Source: a virus. Taken from it: DNA of 28,558 nt. This document shows positions 15,819-23,393 of the stretch, in pieces. The stretch is from positions 1 to 28,558 of IMG/VR virus record IMGVR_UViG_3300034407_002444; one strand, given 5' to 3'. Position numbers and translations under genes: made by a program. Position 1 is the first letter of the stretch. Each line of letters begins with the position of its first letter. The notes under the pieces were generated by a model that saw nothing but the letters and a program-made list of their open reading frames with translations, was not told the DNA's origin and did no database searches.

Positions 15819-16527
15819 ATATATTTTTGATGTAGATGGTACACTGACTCCAAGTAGAGACAGAATTAATCCTTCTTTTCTAAAATTTATGTTGAAGTTT
15901 TCAAAGTCTAATTCAGTATACTTGGCAACAGGCAGTGATGCGCCAAAGACTATTGAACAAGTTGGTGATATGCTATTCAACAGTGTAGCACGTTCTTATA
16001 ACTGTAATGGAAACTCTGTATGGGAGAAAGGGGTTAACGTACATAACAACCCTTGGAAGATACAAGTTCCAGCACACCAAACATTGAGATACTGGTTAGA
16101 GAATACACAGTTTCCGCATCTTACTGGTACTCATATTGAAGAACGTCCAGGTATGGTTAATTTCTCAATTGTAGGGCGAGGCGCCAATGCTGAACAACGT
16201 GCAGAATATGTAAAATGGGATAAGCAATACAATGAACGTGATAACATGGCATTGTATATTAATTATAATGATGATGAATTTGAAGGTATAACTGCTACCG
16301 TAGGAGGTGAAACTGGAATCGATATTGCTCCTACTGGTTCAGATAAAAGCCAAATACTCAAAGATTTTACAAAGACTGACACACTGATATTCTTCGGTGA
16401 TGCTATTTTTGATGGTGGCAATGATTACACAATAGCACAAGCAATTAAGAAAAAAGGTGTAGGTAGAACCCATAAAGTATCTGGATGGGAAGAAACATAC
16501 AAAATATTAACAGATGTATACAGTTGA
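15811..16527 (+). CDS. HAD hydrolase of the phosphomannomutase (PMM) type
   Basis: A 238-residue HAD-superfamily protein with the catalytic DVDGT (Asp7 and Asp9), LATGS (motif II) and a C-terminal DKSQIL...IFFGDAIFDGGNDY block. That last block closely resembles the FFGDKTxPGGNDxEI motif of eukaryote-type phosphomannomutases, which interconvert mannose-6-P and mannose-1-P. Size matches PMM (about 245). It could feed a nucleotide-sugar for the glycosyltransferase at 11351, or simply be a sugar phosphatase, the common activity in this subfamily. It overlaps the exonuclease stop by 8 bases and is itself overlapped by the next gene. Confidence 0.8.
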   Translation: MIKYIFDVDGTLTPSRDRINPSFLKFMLKFSKSNSVYLATGSDAPKTIEQVGDMLFNSVARSYNCNGNSVWEKGVNVHNNPWKIQVPAHQTLRYWLENTQFPHLTGTHIEERPGMVNFSIVGRGANAEQRAEYVKWDKQYNERDNMALYINYNDDEFEGITATVGGETGIDIAPTGSDKSQILKDFTKTDTLIFFGDAIFDGGNDYTIAQAIKKKGVGRTHKVSGWEETYKILTDVYS

Positions 16528-16990
16528 AATTGTAAAAGATAAATTCTGGATTGTTGAAGATGCAGGAATAAAACTTGGTCTTATTCGCAAGACAGAGTCT
16601 TCCGACTTTGAAGTAATCATCAGAGAGGATGGATTTGAAACCCTTAGCCTCGATGCTCTAACTTCAAGGTTCGGGAGTAAGATACTAGAATCTAAACAAG
16701 TCAAAAAAATTGAAAGTGTAGAATATGGGAAAGATATAGATGAAGTTGAAGGTTATCCTAGCAAGCATCGTGCGTATAATAAATCTAAAGATGATAAAGG
16801 TATACCAGTTTATACTAAAACAGAAAAATCAAAAGTGATATATGCAGCAGGATATTATGGATTACATTTCACTGGCGTGTGGAGAAATGCATATTGTGTA
16901 AAACGTGAAACCTTAGATACATATGAATATATCGGACCATTTAAAACAAAGACACAACTGGAAGCAGAAATTGCTAGAATTAACAAATGA
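16514..16990 (+). CDS. Conserved phage-type protein of unknown function (158 residues)
   Basis: A YPSKHRAYNKSKDDKGIPVY stretch (about 76-95) and KVIYAAGYYGLHF (about 103-115) resemble proteins I recall from marine T4-like phages with no assigned function. The N-terminus begins with beta-like strands (YTVEIVKDKFWIVED). No catalytic motif is evident. It starts inside the end of the HAD gene (14-base overlap) without a clear ribosome site and ends in an ATGA overlap with the next gene. Confidence 0.7.
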   Translation: MYTVEIVKDKFWIVEDAGIKLGLIRKTESSDFEVIIREDGFETLSLDALTSRFGSKILESKQVKKIESVEYGKDIDEVEGYPSKHRAYNKSKDDKGIPVYTKTEKSKVIYAAGYYGLHFTGVWRNAYCVKRETLDTYEYIGPFKTKTQLEAEIARINK

Positions 16991-17190
16991 ATGATTATAA
17001 CCAAATAAAAAGTTTTCTAATGTCTGTTAATAAAGCAGCAGTTAGAAAAGATGCACAAATTCGTATGAGTATGGAAGATGCTATTAAACTACAAACAGAA
17101 TTATCTTTACTTTTATTAGAGTTGAAAGATACAAATAAAACACCAGAAACAGTCATATTTGATGGAGGAAAATTTAATGCCCGAATTTAG
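16987..17190 (+). CDS. Small helical protein of unknown function (67 residues)
   Basis: A mainly helical protein with RMSMEDAIKLQTELSLLLLEL (about 27-47), a form common among short phage proteins. The start overlaps the previous stop (ATGA) and the end overlaps the next gene by 14 bases, which is typical of dense phage operons. No function can be proposed. Confidence 0.65.
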   Translation: MNDYNQIKSFLMSVNKAAVRKDAQIRMSMEDAIKLQTELSLLLLELKDTNKTPETVIFDGGKFNARI

Positions 17191-17464
17191 CGCAGTAATG
17201 ATTATTGGACACTTTGTTGTGTCATTATTTCAAGTCCCATTGGGACAACCATTGTACCAATTTGTACCATATCCTAGTATGGAGAGATGCCAAGAGTACT
17301 CACAATATTTGCAAACACCAAGTGGTGGTCACACAATGAGTCTAGAATACAAAATGTACAAAACTATAGAGTGCATATCTAAAGAAGAATTTGAACGCGA
17401 AATGAAAAAAATGCAACAACAAAACAACAACAGCGGCGATACCGAAACAGATAATTGGAATTGA
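17177..17464 (+). CDS. Small protein with N-terminal hydrophobic segment
   Basis: A 95-residue protein. Residues 4-21 (FSAVMIIGHFVVSLFQVP) form a possible signal peptide or membrane anchor. The middle carries two Cys (in MERCQEY and TIECIS) that could pair in the periplasm, and the C-terminus is Gln/Asn-rich and acidic. GGAGG lies eight bases before ATG 17177, which is therefore preferred over upstream in-frame starts. Last gene of the exonuclease operon, ending before a late-type promoter. No family recognised. Confidence 0.6.
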   Translation: MPEFSAVMIIGHFVVSLFQVPLGQPLYQFVPYPSMERCQEYSQYLQTPSGGHTMSLEYKMYKTIECISKEEFEREMKKMQQQNNNSGDTETDNWN

Positions 17465-17473
17465 TATTATTTA

Positions 17474-17481
17474 GATAAATA
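17474..17481 (+). promoter_or_regulatory. T4-type late promoter motif GATAAATA before the protease/transporter genes
   Basis: GATAAATA inside TTTAGATAAATA, a 12-base string repeated exactly at 19522-19533. Start of transcription near 17487 leaves a short leader with a TAAGGA ribosome site before ATG 17507. Confidence 0.6.
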
Positions 17482-17506
17482 GACTATAGAATTAAGGATA
17501 TAGTGT

Positions 17507-18376
17507 ATGAAATATTTAAATAAGGCACGTGGAATAATAATAACAGTTATAAAATCAACATGGATTTATAAAGTAATAAAAAATACTATATCTAACCCTG
17601 TATATTTAATCTTAACATTAGCAGTTTTGTTCTTAGGTGGTATACAAGTAAAACAATATGTTGAAGATTATATGGTAGAATTTAAAAGACTTAATGATAT
17701 AGCAACTAAAGCGGCAGAATTAAGTAAAGAAGAAGAACATCTATCTTTCACTAAGATAGATGATTTTCTGTATACATTGACAGGGAGTGTCGGGTCAGGC
17801 GACTGTGATCGTATTGTTCCTGATATGCCAATGGACTTCACTGTTATATTAGAAAGTCCCGGTGGTAATCTTGCAGAAGGTTCATGTATCGCTGCACATT
17901 TTAAATTGCGTAATGTTGTTACAGTTGTACGTGATACACAGGTAATGAACGCAGATGGAAAAGTAATATATTTACCTGGAAAAATAGGTGACGAATTAGA
18001 AATAGATCATTTAAAAAATAAAACAGTATGTGCAAGTGCCTGCGGTCTTATGTTTTTAGGTGGTGATAGAAGATATTTAATTGGTGATGTTTGGTTCGGT
18101 ATCCATGGGCCAGGCACACCAGAACAGTTTATCAATATGATGCACCCAAAACAAGCAGAATCTGGCGCATATCGTACTGCTAGTAATCTATTGGGCTTGT
18201 TAGAAGAATTGGGGGTAGACGACCCAGAAGTAAGAAAACTGTTCATACAAATCCCAAATCAAACAATGTATTGGTTGAAACCAAATGACTTTCAAGTAAA
18301 GCCAGGATTAATTAAACTAGCAACAAACTACGTTAACTTTTGGGGTTTATCAACAGCATCACTCGATCCACTATAA
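17507..18376 (+). CDS. Membrane-anchored ClpP-like serine protease
   Basis: A 289-residue protein with a basic N-terminus, one membrane segment at about 28-45 (VYLILTLAVLFLGG) and a ClpP/crotonase-fold domain. It shows ILESPGGNLAEG (about 111-122, oxyanion-hole glycines), CASACGLMFLGG (175-186) with Ser177 as likely nucleophile, and FGIHGP with His200. This layout is that of periplasmic ClpP-like or SppA-like proteases. The topology predicts the catalytic domain outside the inner membrane. Cys175 and Cys179 flank the Ser. The SbmA-like transporter follows 30 bases later under the same late promoter. A substrate is unknown; envelope protein cleavage or peptide processing for the transporter are guesses. 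Confidence 0.8.
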   Translation: MKYLNKARGIIITVIKSTWIYKVIKNTISNPVYLILTLAVLFLGGIQVKQYVEDYMVEFKRLNDIATKAAELSKEEEHLSFTKIDDFLYTLTGSVGSGDCDRIVPDMPMDFTVILESPGGNLAEGSCIAAHFKLRNVVTVVRDTQVMNADGKVIYLPGKIGDELEIDHLKNKTVCASACGLMFLGGDRRYLIGDVWFGIHGPGTPEQFINMMHPKQAESGAYRTASNLLGLLEELGVDDPEVRKLFIQIPNQTMYWLKPNDFQVKPGLIKLATNYVNFWGLSTASLDPL

Positions 18377-18406
18377 GGACAGGATGCTATATAGGAGGAC
18401 TACCAA

Positions 18407-19444
18407 ATGCTAAAGAGTTTCTTTTGGACTCCAGCAGAATTTTTATATGCTTGGCTAATGCTTGCTTGGCTTTTATTTGTTGGCTGGTACAATGTTCAGA
18501 TACTAGTTTATTATAATGCGTGGAACAGAGAGTTCTACGATGCAATACAAACACTACAGGAAGCAAGATTTTGGGAATTATTCTGGAGTTTTAATCCAGT
18601 TAGATTATGGGAATTTATTTCATTTCGTATGGATGAAACGACTACCGTTCCAAGTTTCTTAGAAATATTACTTATATATGTTCCAATGGCAACATATGCT
18701 ACATGGCAAACGCAACGCTTTACTTTTCGATGGAGAGAAGCAAATACAAAATATTACTTAACCCGTTGGGAAAGTTCTACAGCAAAAATTGAAGGTGGTT
18801 CACAGCGTATCCAAGAAGATTTAATGATCTTTGGTAAAACATTACAGTCACTATTTACTGGTTTCGTCAACAAGATTTTCATTCTTGCTGCTTTCTTACC
18901 AGTACTGTGGACACTCAGTGAAGGTCTTCCTGTATGGAATGGACAAATAATTCCTGGATTCCTAGTATGGGCAGCATTAATAATGAGTATTGGCGGAACG
19001 CTACTATCATTCTTGCTGGGTATTAAATTACCTGGTTTGGAATATAAAAATCAAGTTGTTGAGGCAAAGTTTCGTAAAAAACTTGTACACAGTGAAGATG
19101 ATTTCAATGAGCGTTTAACTGCCGATCTGTTTCCAATGTTTGCATCAATTAAACGCAATTACTATCGTCTGTTTAATTACTATATGGGATTTGGTATTTG
19201 GCAAACAGGCTTCTCACTACTAGCAGGAAATGTTGCTATTGTAGTATTAGCGCCAAGTTACTTTGCACAATTAATTACATTCGGTGTTCTAATTCAAGTA
19301 CTTAATGCGTTTGGTAGAGTAGAAGGTGCATTGACATTCTTTATCGATAGATGGACAACAATTGTTGACTTCCAATCTGTTATTAAACGACTTCGTGAAT
19401 TCAATAAAGTATTAGATGAAGCAGAAAATAACGCTACGTCATAA
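18407..19444 (+). CDS. SbmA/BacA-family peptide transporter homologue
   Basis: A 345-residue inner-membrane protein of the SbmA/BacA family, proton-driven importers of peptides such as microcin B17, bleomycin and proline-rich antimicrobial peptides. Visible hallmarks are the N-terminal WYNVQI..YYNAWNREFYDAIQ segment (about 27-45), WRxxxTKYYLTRW (about 104-116), a GGSQRIQED stretch and the C-terminal FGRVEGALTFFIDRW (about 305-319). About five or six hydrophobic helices are seen. It is shorter than E. coli SbmA (406 residues) and has no ATPase domain. AGGAGG precedes the ATG. It is co-transcribed with the protease gene and followed by a terminator. Use by a phage is unusual; peptide uptake or altering envelope permeability are inferences. 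Confidence 0.85.
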   Translation: MLKSFFWTPAEFLYAWLMLAWLLFVGWYNVQILVYYNAWNREFYDAIQTLQEARFWELFWSFNPVRLWEFISFRMDETTTVPSFLEILLIYVPMATYATWQTQRFTFRWREANTKYYLTRWESSTAKIEGGSQRIQEDLMIFGKTLQSLFTGFVNKIFILAAFLPVLWTLSEGLPVWNGQIIPGFLVWAALIMSIGGTLLSFLLGIKLPGLEYKNQVVEAKFRKKLVHSEDDFNERLTADLFPMFASIKRNYYRLFNYYMGFGIWQTGFSLLAGNVAIVVLAPSYFAQLITFGVLIQVLNAFGRVEGALTFFIDRWTTIVDFQSVIKRLREFNKVLDEAENNATS

Positions 19445-19472
19445 TAACAGTGTTAATATAACATATAAAAAA

Positions 19473-19495
19473 GCGTCCACTAGTGGGCGCTTTTT
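19473..19495 (+). terminator. Rho-independent terminator after the SbmA-like gene
   Basis: GCGTCCAC pairs with GTGGGCGC (one G-T pair), preceded by A-run and followed by five T. It ends the protease/transporter unit. Confidence 0.85.
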
Positions 19496-19525
19496 GCATT
19501 ATATATAGACATAATTACGTTTTTA

Positions 19526-19533
19526 GATAAATA
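19526..19533 (+). promoter_or_regulatory. T4-type late promoter motif GATAAATA
   Basis: Same extended TTTAGATAAATA string as at 17470-17481. Predicted start near 19539, about 35 bases before ATG 19574. Confidence 0.55.
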
Positions 19534-19573
19534 TATGTAACAACTAAAAAAATAATAGGGGCATATCAATACA

Positions 19574-19864
19574 ATGGCTAGACCTAAACCTACGATAATA
19601 TTAGAATATACTGATTCTAAAACATATAGAAGTGAACAAGTACTTAAGGCATCGGCAATATATGCTGTTTTCTATAAAGGCGAGGCAATAAACCTGCGTT
19701 CATTAAATAGTCTGATTAATTTTCCAGGACCTAAATATAAAAAGTGTTCATTCTCAAATCCGGGGCATGCTTATAATTTAGCAGAAAAATTAAATGATTT
19801 ATTTAAGTGTGATGATTTTGAAGTTTACATGCTAGATAAAGGACAAAAGTTATCTCCCAAGTAA
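19574..19864 (+). CDS. Conserved marine-phage-type protein of unknown function (96 residues)
   Basis: Starts MARPKPTIILEYTDSKTYR and carries NLRSLNSLINFPGPKYKK (about 40-57) then FSNPGHAYNLAEKLN. I recall very similar small proteins in marine T4-like phages, all without a known role. It has a mixed alpha/beta look, no Cys motif and no signal peptide. It lies behind a late-type promoter, hinting at late expression. A ribosome site (AGGGG) is about 14 bases upstream, somewhat far. Confidence 0.75.
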   Translation: MARPKPTIILEYTDSKTYRSEQVLKASAIYAVFYKGEAINLRSLNSLINFPGPKYKKCSFSNPGHAYNLAEKLNDLFKCDDFEVYMLDKGQKLSPK

Positions 19865-19876
19865 CTTACTAGTAAA

Positions 19877-20242
19877 ATGACCAAAAATGAACTACTAACA
19901 TATCTGAATGCTAATACAAAAGGTAAATGCACAGGTAGAAAAGAATTTAAATTATATGATATTTTTATTAGTGATACTAATCAAACATCAAATTTTAGGT
20001 TAACAACTATGGGCAAAGATATTATGTCCAAACATTTTGATACCTATAATATCACATTATATTCTACTAAAAAAGGCGAAACTGGCTCACAAGTTATAGA
20101 ACTAGATAGATATATGATTTCTCCTTACTATCTGCGGCACGGTAAACTTATTATTTTTGAAGAATCTTTGGCTGCAGAGTTTACATTATTATCTGGAGAT
20201 TTCGATCTTTGGATTCAAAATAAAAAATATATGCCAAAATGA
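19877..20242 (+). CDS. Hypothetical protein (121 residues)
   Basis: No family recognised. The N-terminal helix (MTKNELLTYLNANTKGK) is followed by alternating strands (FKLYDIFISD, NITLYSTKKGE), tyrosine-rich. It follows the preceding gene by 12 bases, probably in the same transcript. The start lacks a strong Shine-Dalgarno. Confidence 0.65.
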   Translation: MTKNELLTYLNANTKGKCTGRKEFKLYDIFISDTNQTSNFRLTTMGKDIMSKHFDTYNITLYSTKKGETGSQVIELDRYMISPYYLRHGKLIIFEESLAAEFTLLSGDFDLWIQNKKYMPK

Positions 20243-20267
20243 CTATTATAATTACGTGGGAGATAAA

Positions 20268-20498
20268 ATGATACGTAAAAAAAGATTTGGTCTTACTGAG
20301 CAAGAAAAAGTAGAACGCCAAGCCAGACGTAATAATCTTATCCAACAAAAAGAAAAAATATTATTACATGACCCTTGGCAAGGGTATTGTGATAATACTG
20401 ACCACCCGTTGTTTACTATTAAAGTCACAAAAGAAAAACCTTATGCAGCATGTTATTATTGCAGCAAACTATGGATATTAACAACATTTTCAAAATAA
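20268..20498 (+). CDS. Small basic protein with CxxC (76 residues)
   Basis: The N-terminal half is a basic helix (MIRKKRFGLTEQEKVERQAR). The C-terminal half has YCDNTDHPLF and ACYYCSKLW, giving three Cys and one His that might hold a zinc ion. GGGAG seven bases before ATG 20268 supports this start over in-frame codons upstream that overlap the previous gene. Function unknown; a nucleic-acid-binding peptide is possible. Confidence 0.65.
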   Translation: MIRKKRFGLTEQEKVERQARRNNLIQQKEKILLHDPWQGYCDNTDHPLFTIKVTKEKPYAACYYCSKLWILTTFSK

Positions 20499-20501
20499 AA
20501 C

Positions 20502-20530
20502 TTGACAAATTAAACGAATCACTGTATAAG
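20502..20530 (+). promoter_or_regulatory. Sigma-70 promoter
   Basis: TTGACA (20502-20507), a 17-bp spacer and TATAAG (20525-20530), directly after the previous stop codon. Confidence 0.75.
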
Positions 20531-20560
20531 TTAATAGTAATCAGATAGAAGGAGAATCAC

Positions 20561-20743
20561 ATGTTTGACAATTTTTACAATGATATGGTCAACCTCACTA
20601 GTGAAAACCAAAATCCAGATGGCTCTATTAATTGGAACTTTGTCGATAGTGACCTGTTTGAAAAATATCAAGTCATTCTAGACGGAGAAACATATAGTAA
20701 ATATTTCGATAAAGCCGCGGATATTGTAGAAAGTGATATTTAA
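20561..20743 (+). CDS. Small acidic protein of unknown function (60 residues)
   Basis: An acidic, aromatic-rich peptide starting MFDNFYNDMVNLT and ending DKAADIVESDI. It has a strong ribosome site (AAGGAG, about 7 bases) and its own sigma-70 promoter, and is followed at once by another promoter, so it can be expressed alone and probably early. This resembles small host-takeover peptides in T4-like phages, but no family is recognised. Confidence 0.7.
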   Translation: MFDNFYNDMVNLTSENQNPDGSINWNFVDSDLFEKYQVILDGETYSKYFDKAADIVESDI

Positions 20744-20747
20744 ATAC

Positions 20748-20776
20748 TTGACATTCATATCTATTAACGCTATACT
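20748..20776 (+). promoter_or_regulatory. Sigma-70 promoter for the MoxR-like gene
   Basis: TTGACA (20748-20753), a 17-bp spacer and TATACT (20771-20776). Confidence 0.8.
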
Positions 20777-20808
20777 ATCTAAGTAATCAACAGAGAAAGA
20801 GAATCATC

Positions 20809-21942
20809 ATGGCAATTGCAAATGTTTCAACCGCAGATTTAGATGTACGTTTAGTTCGCCCAAGTGATATACGCTACGAAATTAATTACGCTATGAATCG
20901 TAAGCGTCCGGTCTTTATTTGGGGTCCTCCGGGTATTGGCAAATCTGAGATTGTTGACTCAATCACACAAGATCGTTCAGGCTATATGATTGATATGCGT
21001 CTTGCTCTTATGGAACCCACTGACTTGCGTGGTATCCCAGTACCGAATATAGAAACAGGATTGATGGAATGGCTTCCGCCTGCTGATCTTCCTACTCAAG
21101 AACTTGCTGATCAATTCGAATGTATCACGTTATTTCTTGATGAAATGAATCAAGCACCTCAGTCTGTACAGGCTGCAGCGTATCAGTTGATTCTGAACCG
21201 CCGCTTGGGCAAATATCGTCTCCCAGATAATGTTAACATTGTAGCAGCCGGTAACCGCGAAAGTGATCGTGGTGTCGCATATCGTATGCCTACTGCACTT
21301 GCTAACCGATTTGTTCATCTTGAAATGACTACGGATTTCGAAGATTGGCAGACATGGGCTTTGCAAAACAATATAGATGCTGAGGTTGTAGGCTATGTTA
21401 CTGCAAACAAGATGGATCTAATGAACTTTGATCCTCGCACTGCATCACGTGCATTTGCTACTCCTCGTTCATGGACGTTTGTATCACAAATGCTTCCAAT
21501 GGAAGGTGAGCAAATTTCAGATAGTCGCTTGCACGATTTGATTGCAGGTACAATTGGCGATGGCATTGCTACTAAATTTATGGCTCACCGTGCAGTAGCA
21601 GGAAAACTTCCTAATCCAACAGATATCTTAAATGGTAAAGTTACTACATTAACACCAGAGGCACGTGAAATCTCTGCTATGTTCTCACTTACTGCTTCAC
21701 TTTGTTACGAACTCAAAGACTTCTTGGATCGTAATGGTAAGGAAAAAATGGACGAGTTATACAAAATGGCAGATAACTTTTTTAACTTTATGATGGATAA
21801 TTTCGAAACAGAAATGACCGTACTTGGTGGGCGTACTGCATTAAAAGTTTATAAATTGCCACTTGAACCTCGTAAAGTTCCTTGCATTGAAAAGTTTTTC
21901 AAAAAATATGGTAAACTAATCATTGATGCTCATAATAATTAA
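20809..21942 (+). CDS. MoxR-family AAA+ ATPase
   Basis: A 377-residue AAA+ ATPase with Walker A GPPGIGKS (39-46), Walker B LFLDE (108-112) and an AAGNRE sensor-1 segment (about 145-150). MoxR ATPases act as chaperones that assemble or activate partner proteins, typically with a von Willebrand A-domain protein encoded beside them. The next gene is exactly such a protein. The gene has its own promoter and terminator, so the two partners are transcribed separately though adjacent. The AGAAAGAGAA ribosome region is modest. The role in the phage cycle is unknown. Confidence 0.93.
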   Translation: MAIANVSTADLDVRLVRPSDIRYEINYAMNRKRPVFIWGPPGIGKSEIVDSITQDRSGYMIDMRLALMEPTDLRGIPVPNIETGLMEWLPPADLPTQELADQFECITLFLDEMNQAPQSVQAAAYQLILNRRLGKYRLPDNVNIVAAGNRESDRGVAYRMPTALANRFVHLEMTTDFEDWQTWALQNNIDAEVVGYVTANKMDLMNFDPRTASRAFATPRSWTFVSQMLPMEGEQISDSRLHDLIAGTIGDGIATKFMAHRAVAGKLPNPTDILNGKVTTLTPEAREISAMFSLTASLCYELKDFLDRNGKEKMDELYKMADNFFNFMMDNFETEMTVLGGRTALKVYKLPLEPRKVPCIEKFFKKYGKLIIDAHNN

Positions 21943-21954
21943 TTAATAAAAAAG

Positions 21955-21974
21955 GGCGCTTAGGCGCCTTTTTT
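21955..21974 (+). terminator. Rho-independent terminator after the MoxR-like gene
   Basis: GGCGC (55-59) pairs with GCGCC (64-68) over a 4-base loop, flanked by A-run and six T. The next promoter's -35 box begins two bases after the T-run. Confidence 0.85.
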
Positions 21975-21975
21975 C

Positions 21976-22004
21976 TTGACAATCTATATAGTAGATGTTA
22001 TATT
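21976..22004 (+). promoter_or_regulatory. Sigma-70 promoter for the VWA/metallopeptidase gene
   Basis: TTGACA (21976-21981), a 17-bp spacer and TATATT (21999-22004). Confidence 0.8.
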
Positions 22005-22034
22005 AATGTTGAAATAGATGAAAAGGTGTATCGT

Positions 22035-23369
22035 ATGCGAATCGAACCAGAAAAAATTACTACTGAAGACGATTTCAATTCAATATTTGATGATCTATTA
22101 AAAGAAAATGGCATTGAAGTTGATGAAAATTCAGACGAACCGGTAGTATTCGAATACACCGATAAAGAAGTCAAAGAAATGATTGTCTCTGGCCGTGTGC
22201 GCCTGTTGATTAAACATCCGTTCTTTGGCACACTCGCTACACGTTTAAAACTAGTGGAAGCAGAATGGTGCCCAACTGCTGCGGTAGATGGCAAGCACTT
22301 CTATTATAACTCAGATTTCTTCCGCACTATGACACCAGAAGAGATTGACTTTATTGTTGGACACGAAGTATTTCATTGTGTGTATGATCACTGCGGTATC
22401 GGTAGTCGGCTAATGGACTTTGCAGAAAATGAACGTGATGCAAAATTATGGAATATTGCTGCTGATTATAAAGTTAACCAGGCAACAGTAGAAGCAAAAA
22501 TTGGCACAATGCCAAAACAAGCCCTATATGACCGCAAGTATTATAAATCATATACAGAAGAAATCTATCGTGATCTATTGCAACAGCAAGAAAACGGCAA
22601 AGATTTTAGTGATACTGATACACTTGATGAACATATGTTCGGTGACGGTGATGGTAACGGTGATGGCAAAAATGATCCCACTGGTCGCAATGCGCCCATC
22701 AAAATCTCTAAAGAAGAAGCAAAAGAAATAAAAGATCAGATGAAACAGGCTGTGTTACAGGCTGCACAAGCATCCGGTGCTGGTAATCTACCCGGTGATA
22801 TCAAACGTATGATTAAAGATATGACTGAGCCCAAAATGGATTGGCGTGAGTTTATTAATCTAAGTATTCAAAGTTCACAAAAATCAGACTTTACATGGAT
22901 GCGTCAATCTCGCAAATCACGTAGTATGGGTATATATCTACCAGGTATGGACAATGAGGTTATGGTTGATGCTGCAATCGGTATTGATGTTTCCGGTTCT
23001 ATATCTAAAACAATGATACAAGATTTCTTAGGTGAAATCTATGGCATTATGCAACAGTTTCAGGACTTTCGTTTAAAAATCTGGACATTTGATACACAAG
23101 TATATGCTGAATCATTTAAAGAATTTACACCTATGAATGCAGAAGAATTAAAAGAGTATGAAATTATTGGCTGTGGTGGCACAGACTTTGCTTGTAACTG
23201 GAACTTCATGGATGAAAATCAAATCGAACCAGACAAGTTCATCATGTTTACCGATGGCATGCCATTTGGTTCGTGGGGGAATCCTGCATACTGTGATACA
23301 TTGTTTGTTATTCATGGGTCACAGCATATCATTCCACCATTCGGTGAATATACATATTACGAATCGTAA
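22035..23369 (+). CDS. VWA-domain protein with putative metallopeptidase domain
   Basis: A 444-residue protein of the DUF2201 type. The N-terminal domain has GHEVFHCVYDH with an HExxH zinc motif (His110, Glu111, His114). The middle is an Asp/Gly/Asn-rich linker (about 200-225) and a basic helical stretch. The C-terminal von Willebrand A-like domain has the MIDAS sequence DVSGS (318-322) and later CGGTDF with the Thr ligand and FTDG. It is the expected partner of the upstream MoxR ATPase. AAAAGG eight bases before ATG 22035 favours that start over the GTG at 22026. Whether the HExxH site is catalytic is unknown. Confidence 0.9.
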   Translation: MRIEPEKITTEDDFNSIFDDLLKENGIEVDENSDEPVVFEYTDKEVKEMIVSGRVRLLIKHPFFGTLATRLKLVEAEWCPTAAVDGKHFYYNSDFFRTMTPEEIDFIVGHEVFHCVYDHCGIGSRLMDFAENERDAKLWNIAADYKVNQATVEAKIGTMPKQALYDRKYYKSYTEEIYRDLLQQQENGKDFSDTDTLDEHMFGDGDGNGDGKNDPTGRNAPIKISKEEAKEIKDQMKQAVLQAAQASGAGNLPGDIKRMIKDMTEPKMDWREFINLSIQSSQKSDFTWMRQSRKSRSMGIYLPGMDNEVMVDAAIGIDVSGSISKTMIQDFLGEIYGIMQQFQDFRLKIWTFDTQVYAESFKEFTPMNAEELKEYEIIGCGGTDFACNWNFMDENQIEPDKFIMFTDGMPFGSWGNPAYCDTLFVIHGSQHIIPPFGEYTYYES

Positions 23370-23380
23370 TAAAATACAAG

Positions 23381-23388
23381 TATAAATA
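23381..23388 (+). promoter_or_regulatory. T4-type late promoter motif TATAAATA
   Basis: An exact T4 late consensus octamer. Only 5 bases separate it from ATG 23394, the same spacing as at 54-61/67, so a transcript from it would be leaderless or nearly so. Confidence 0.5.
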
Positions 23389-23393
23389 TAATT

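Noticed and set aside
22501-22731. Alternative frame inside the VWA gene
   Set aside because: Shadow of a well-supported coding region, with no independent signals.
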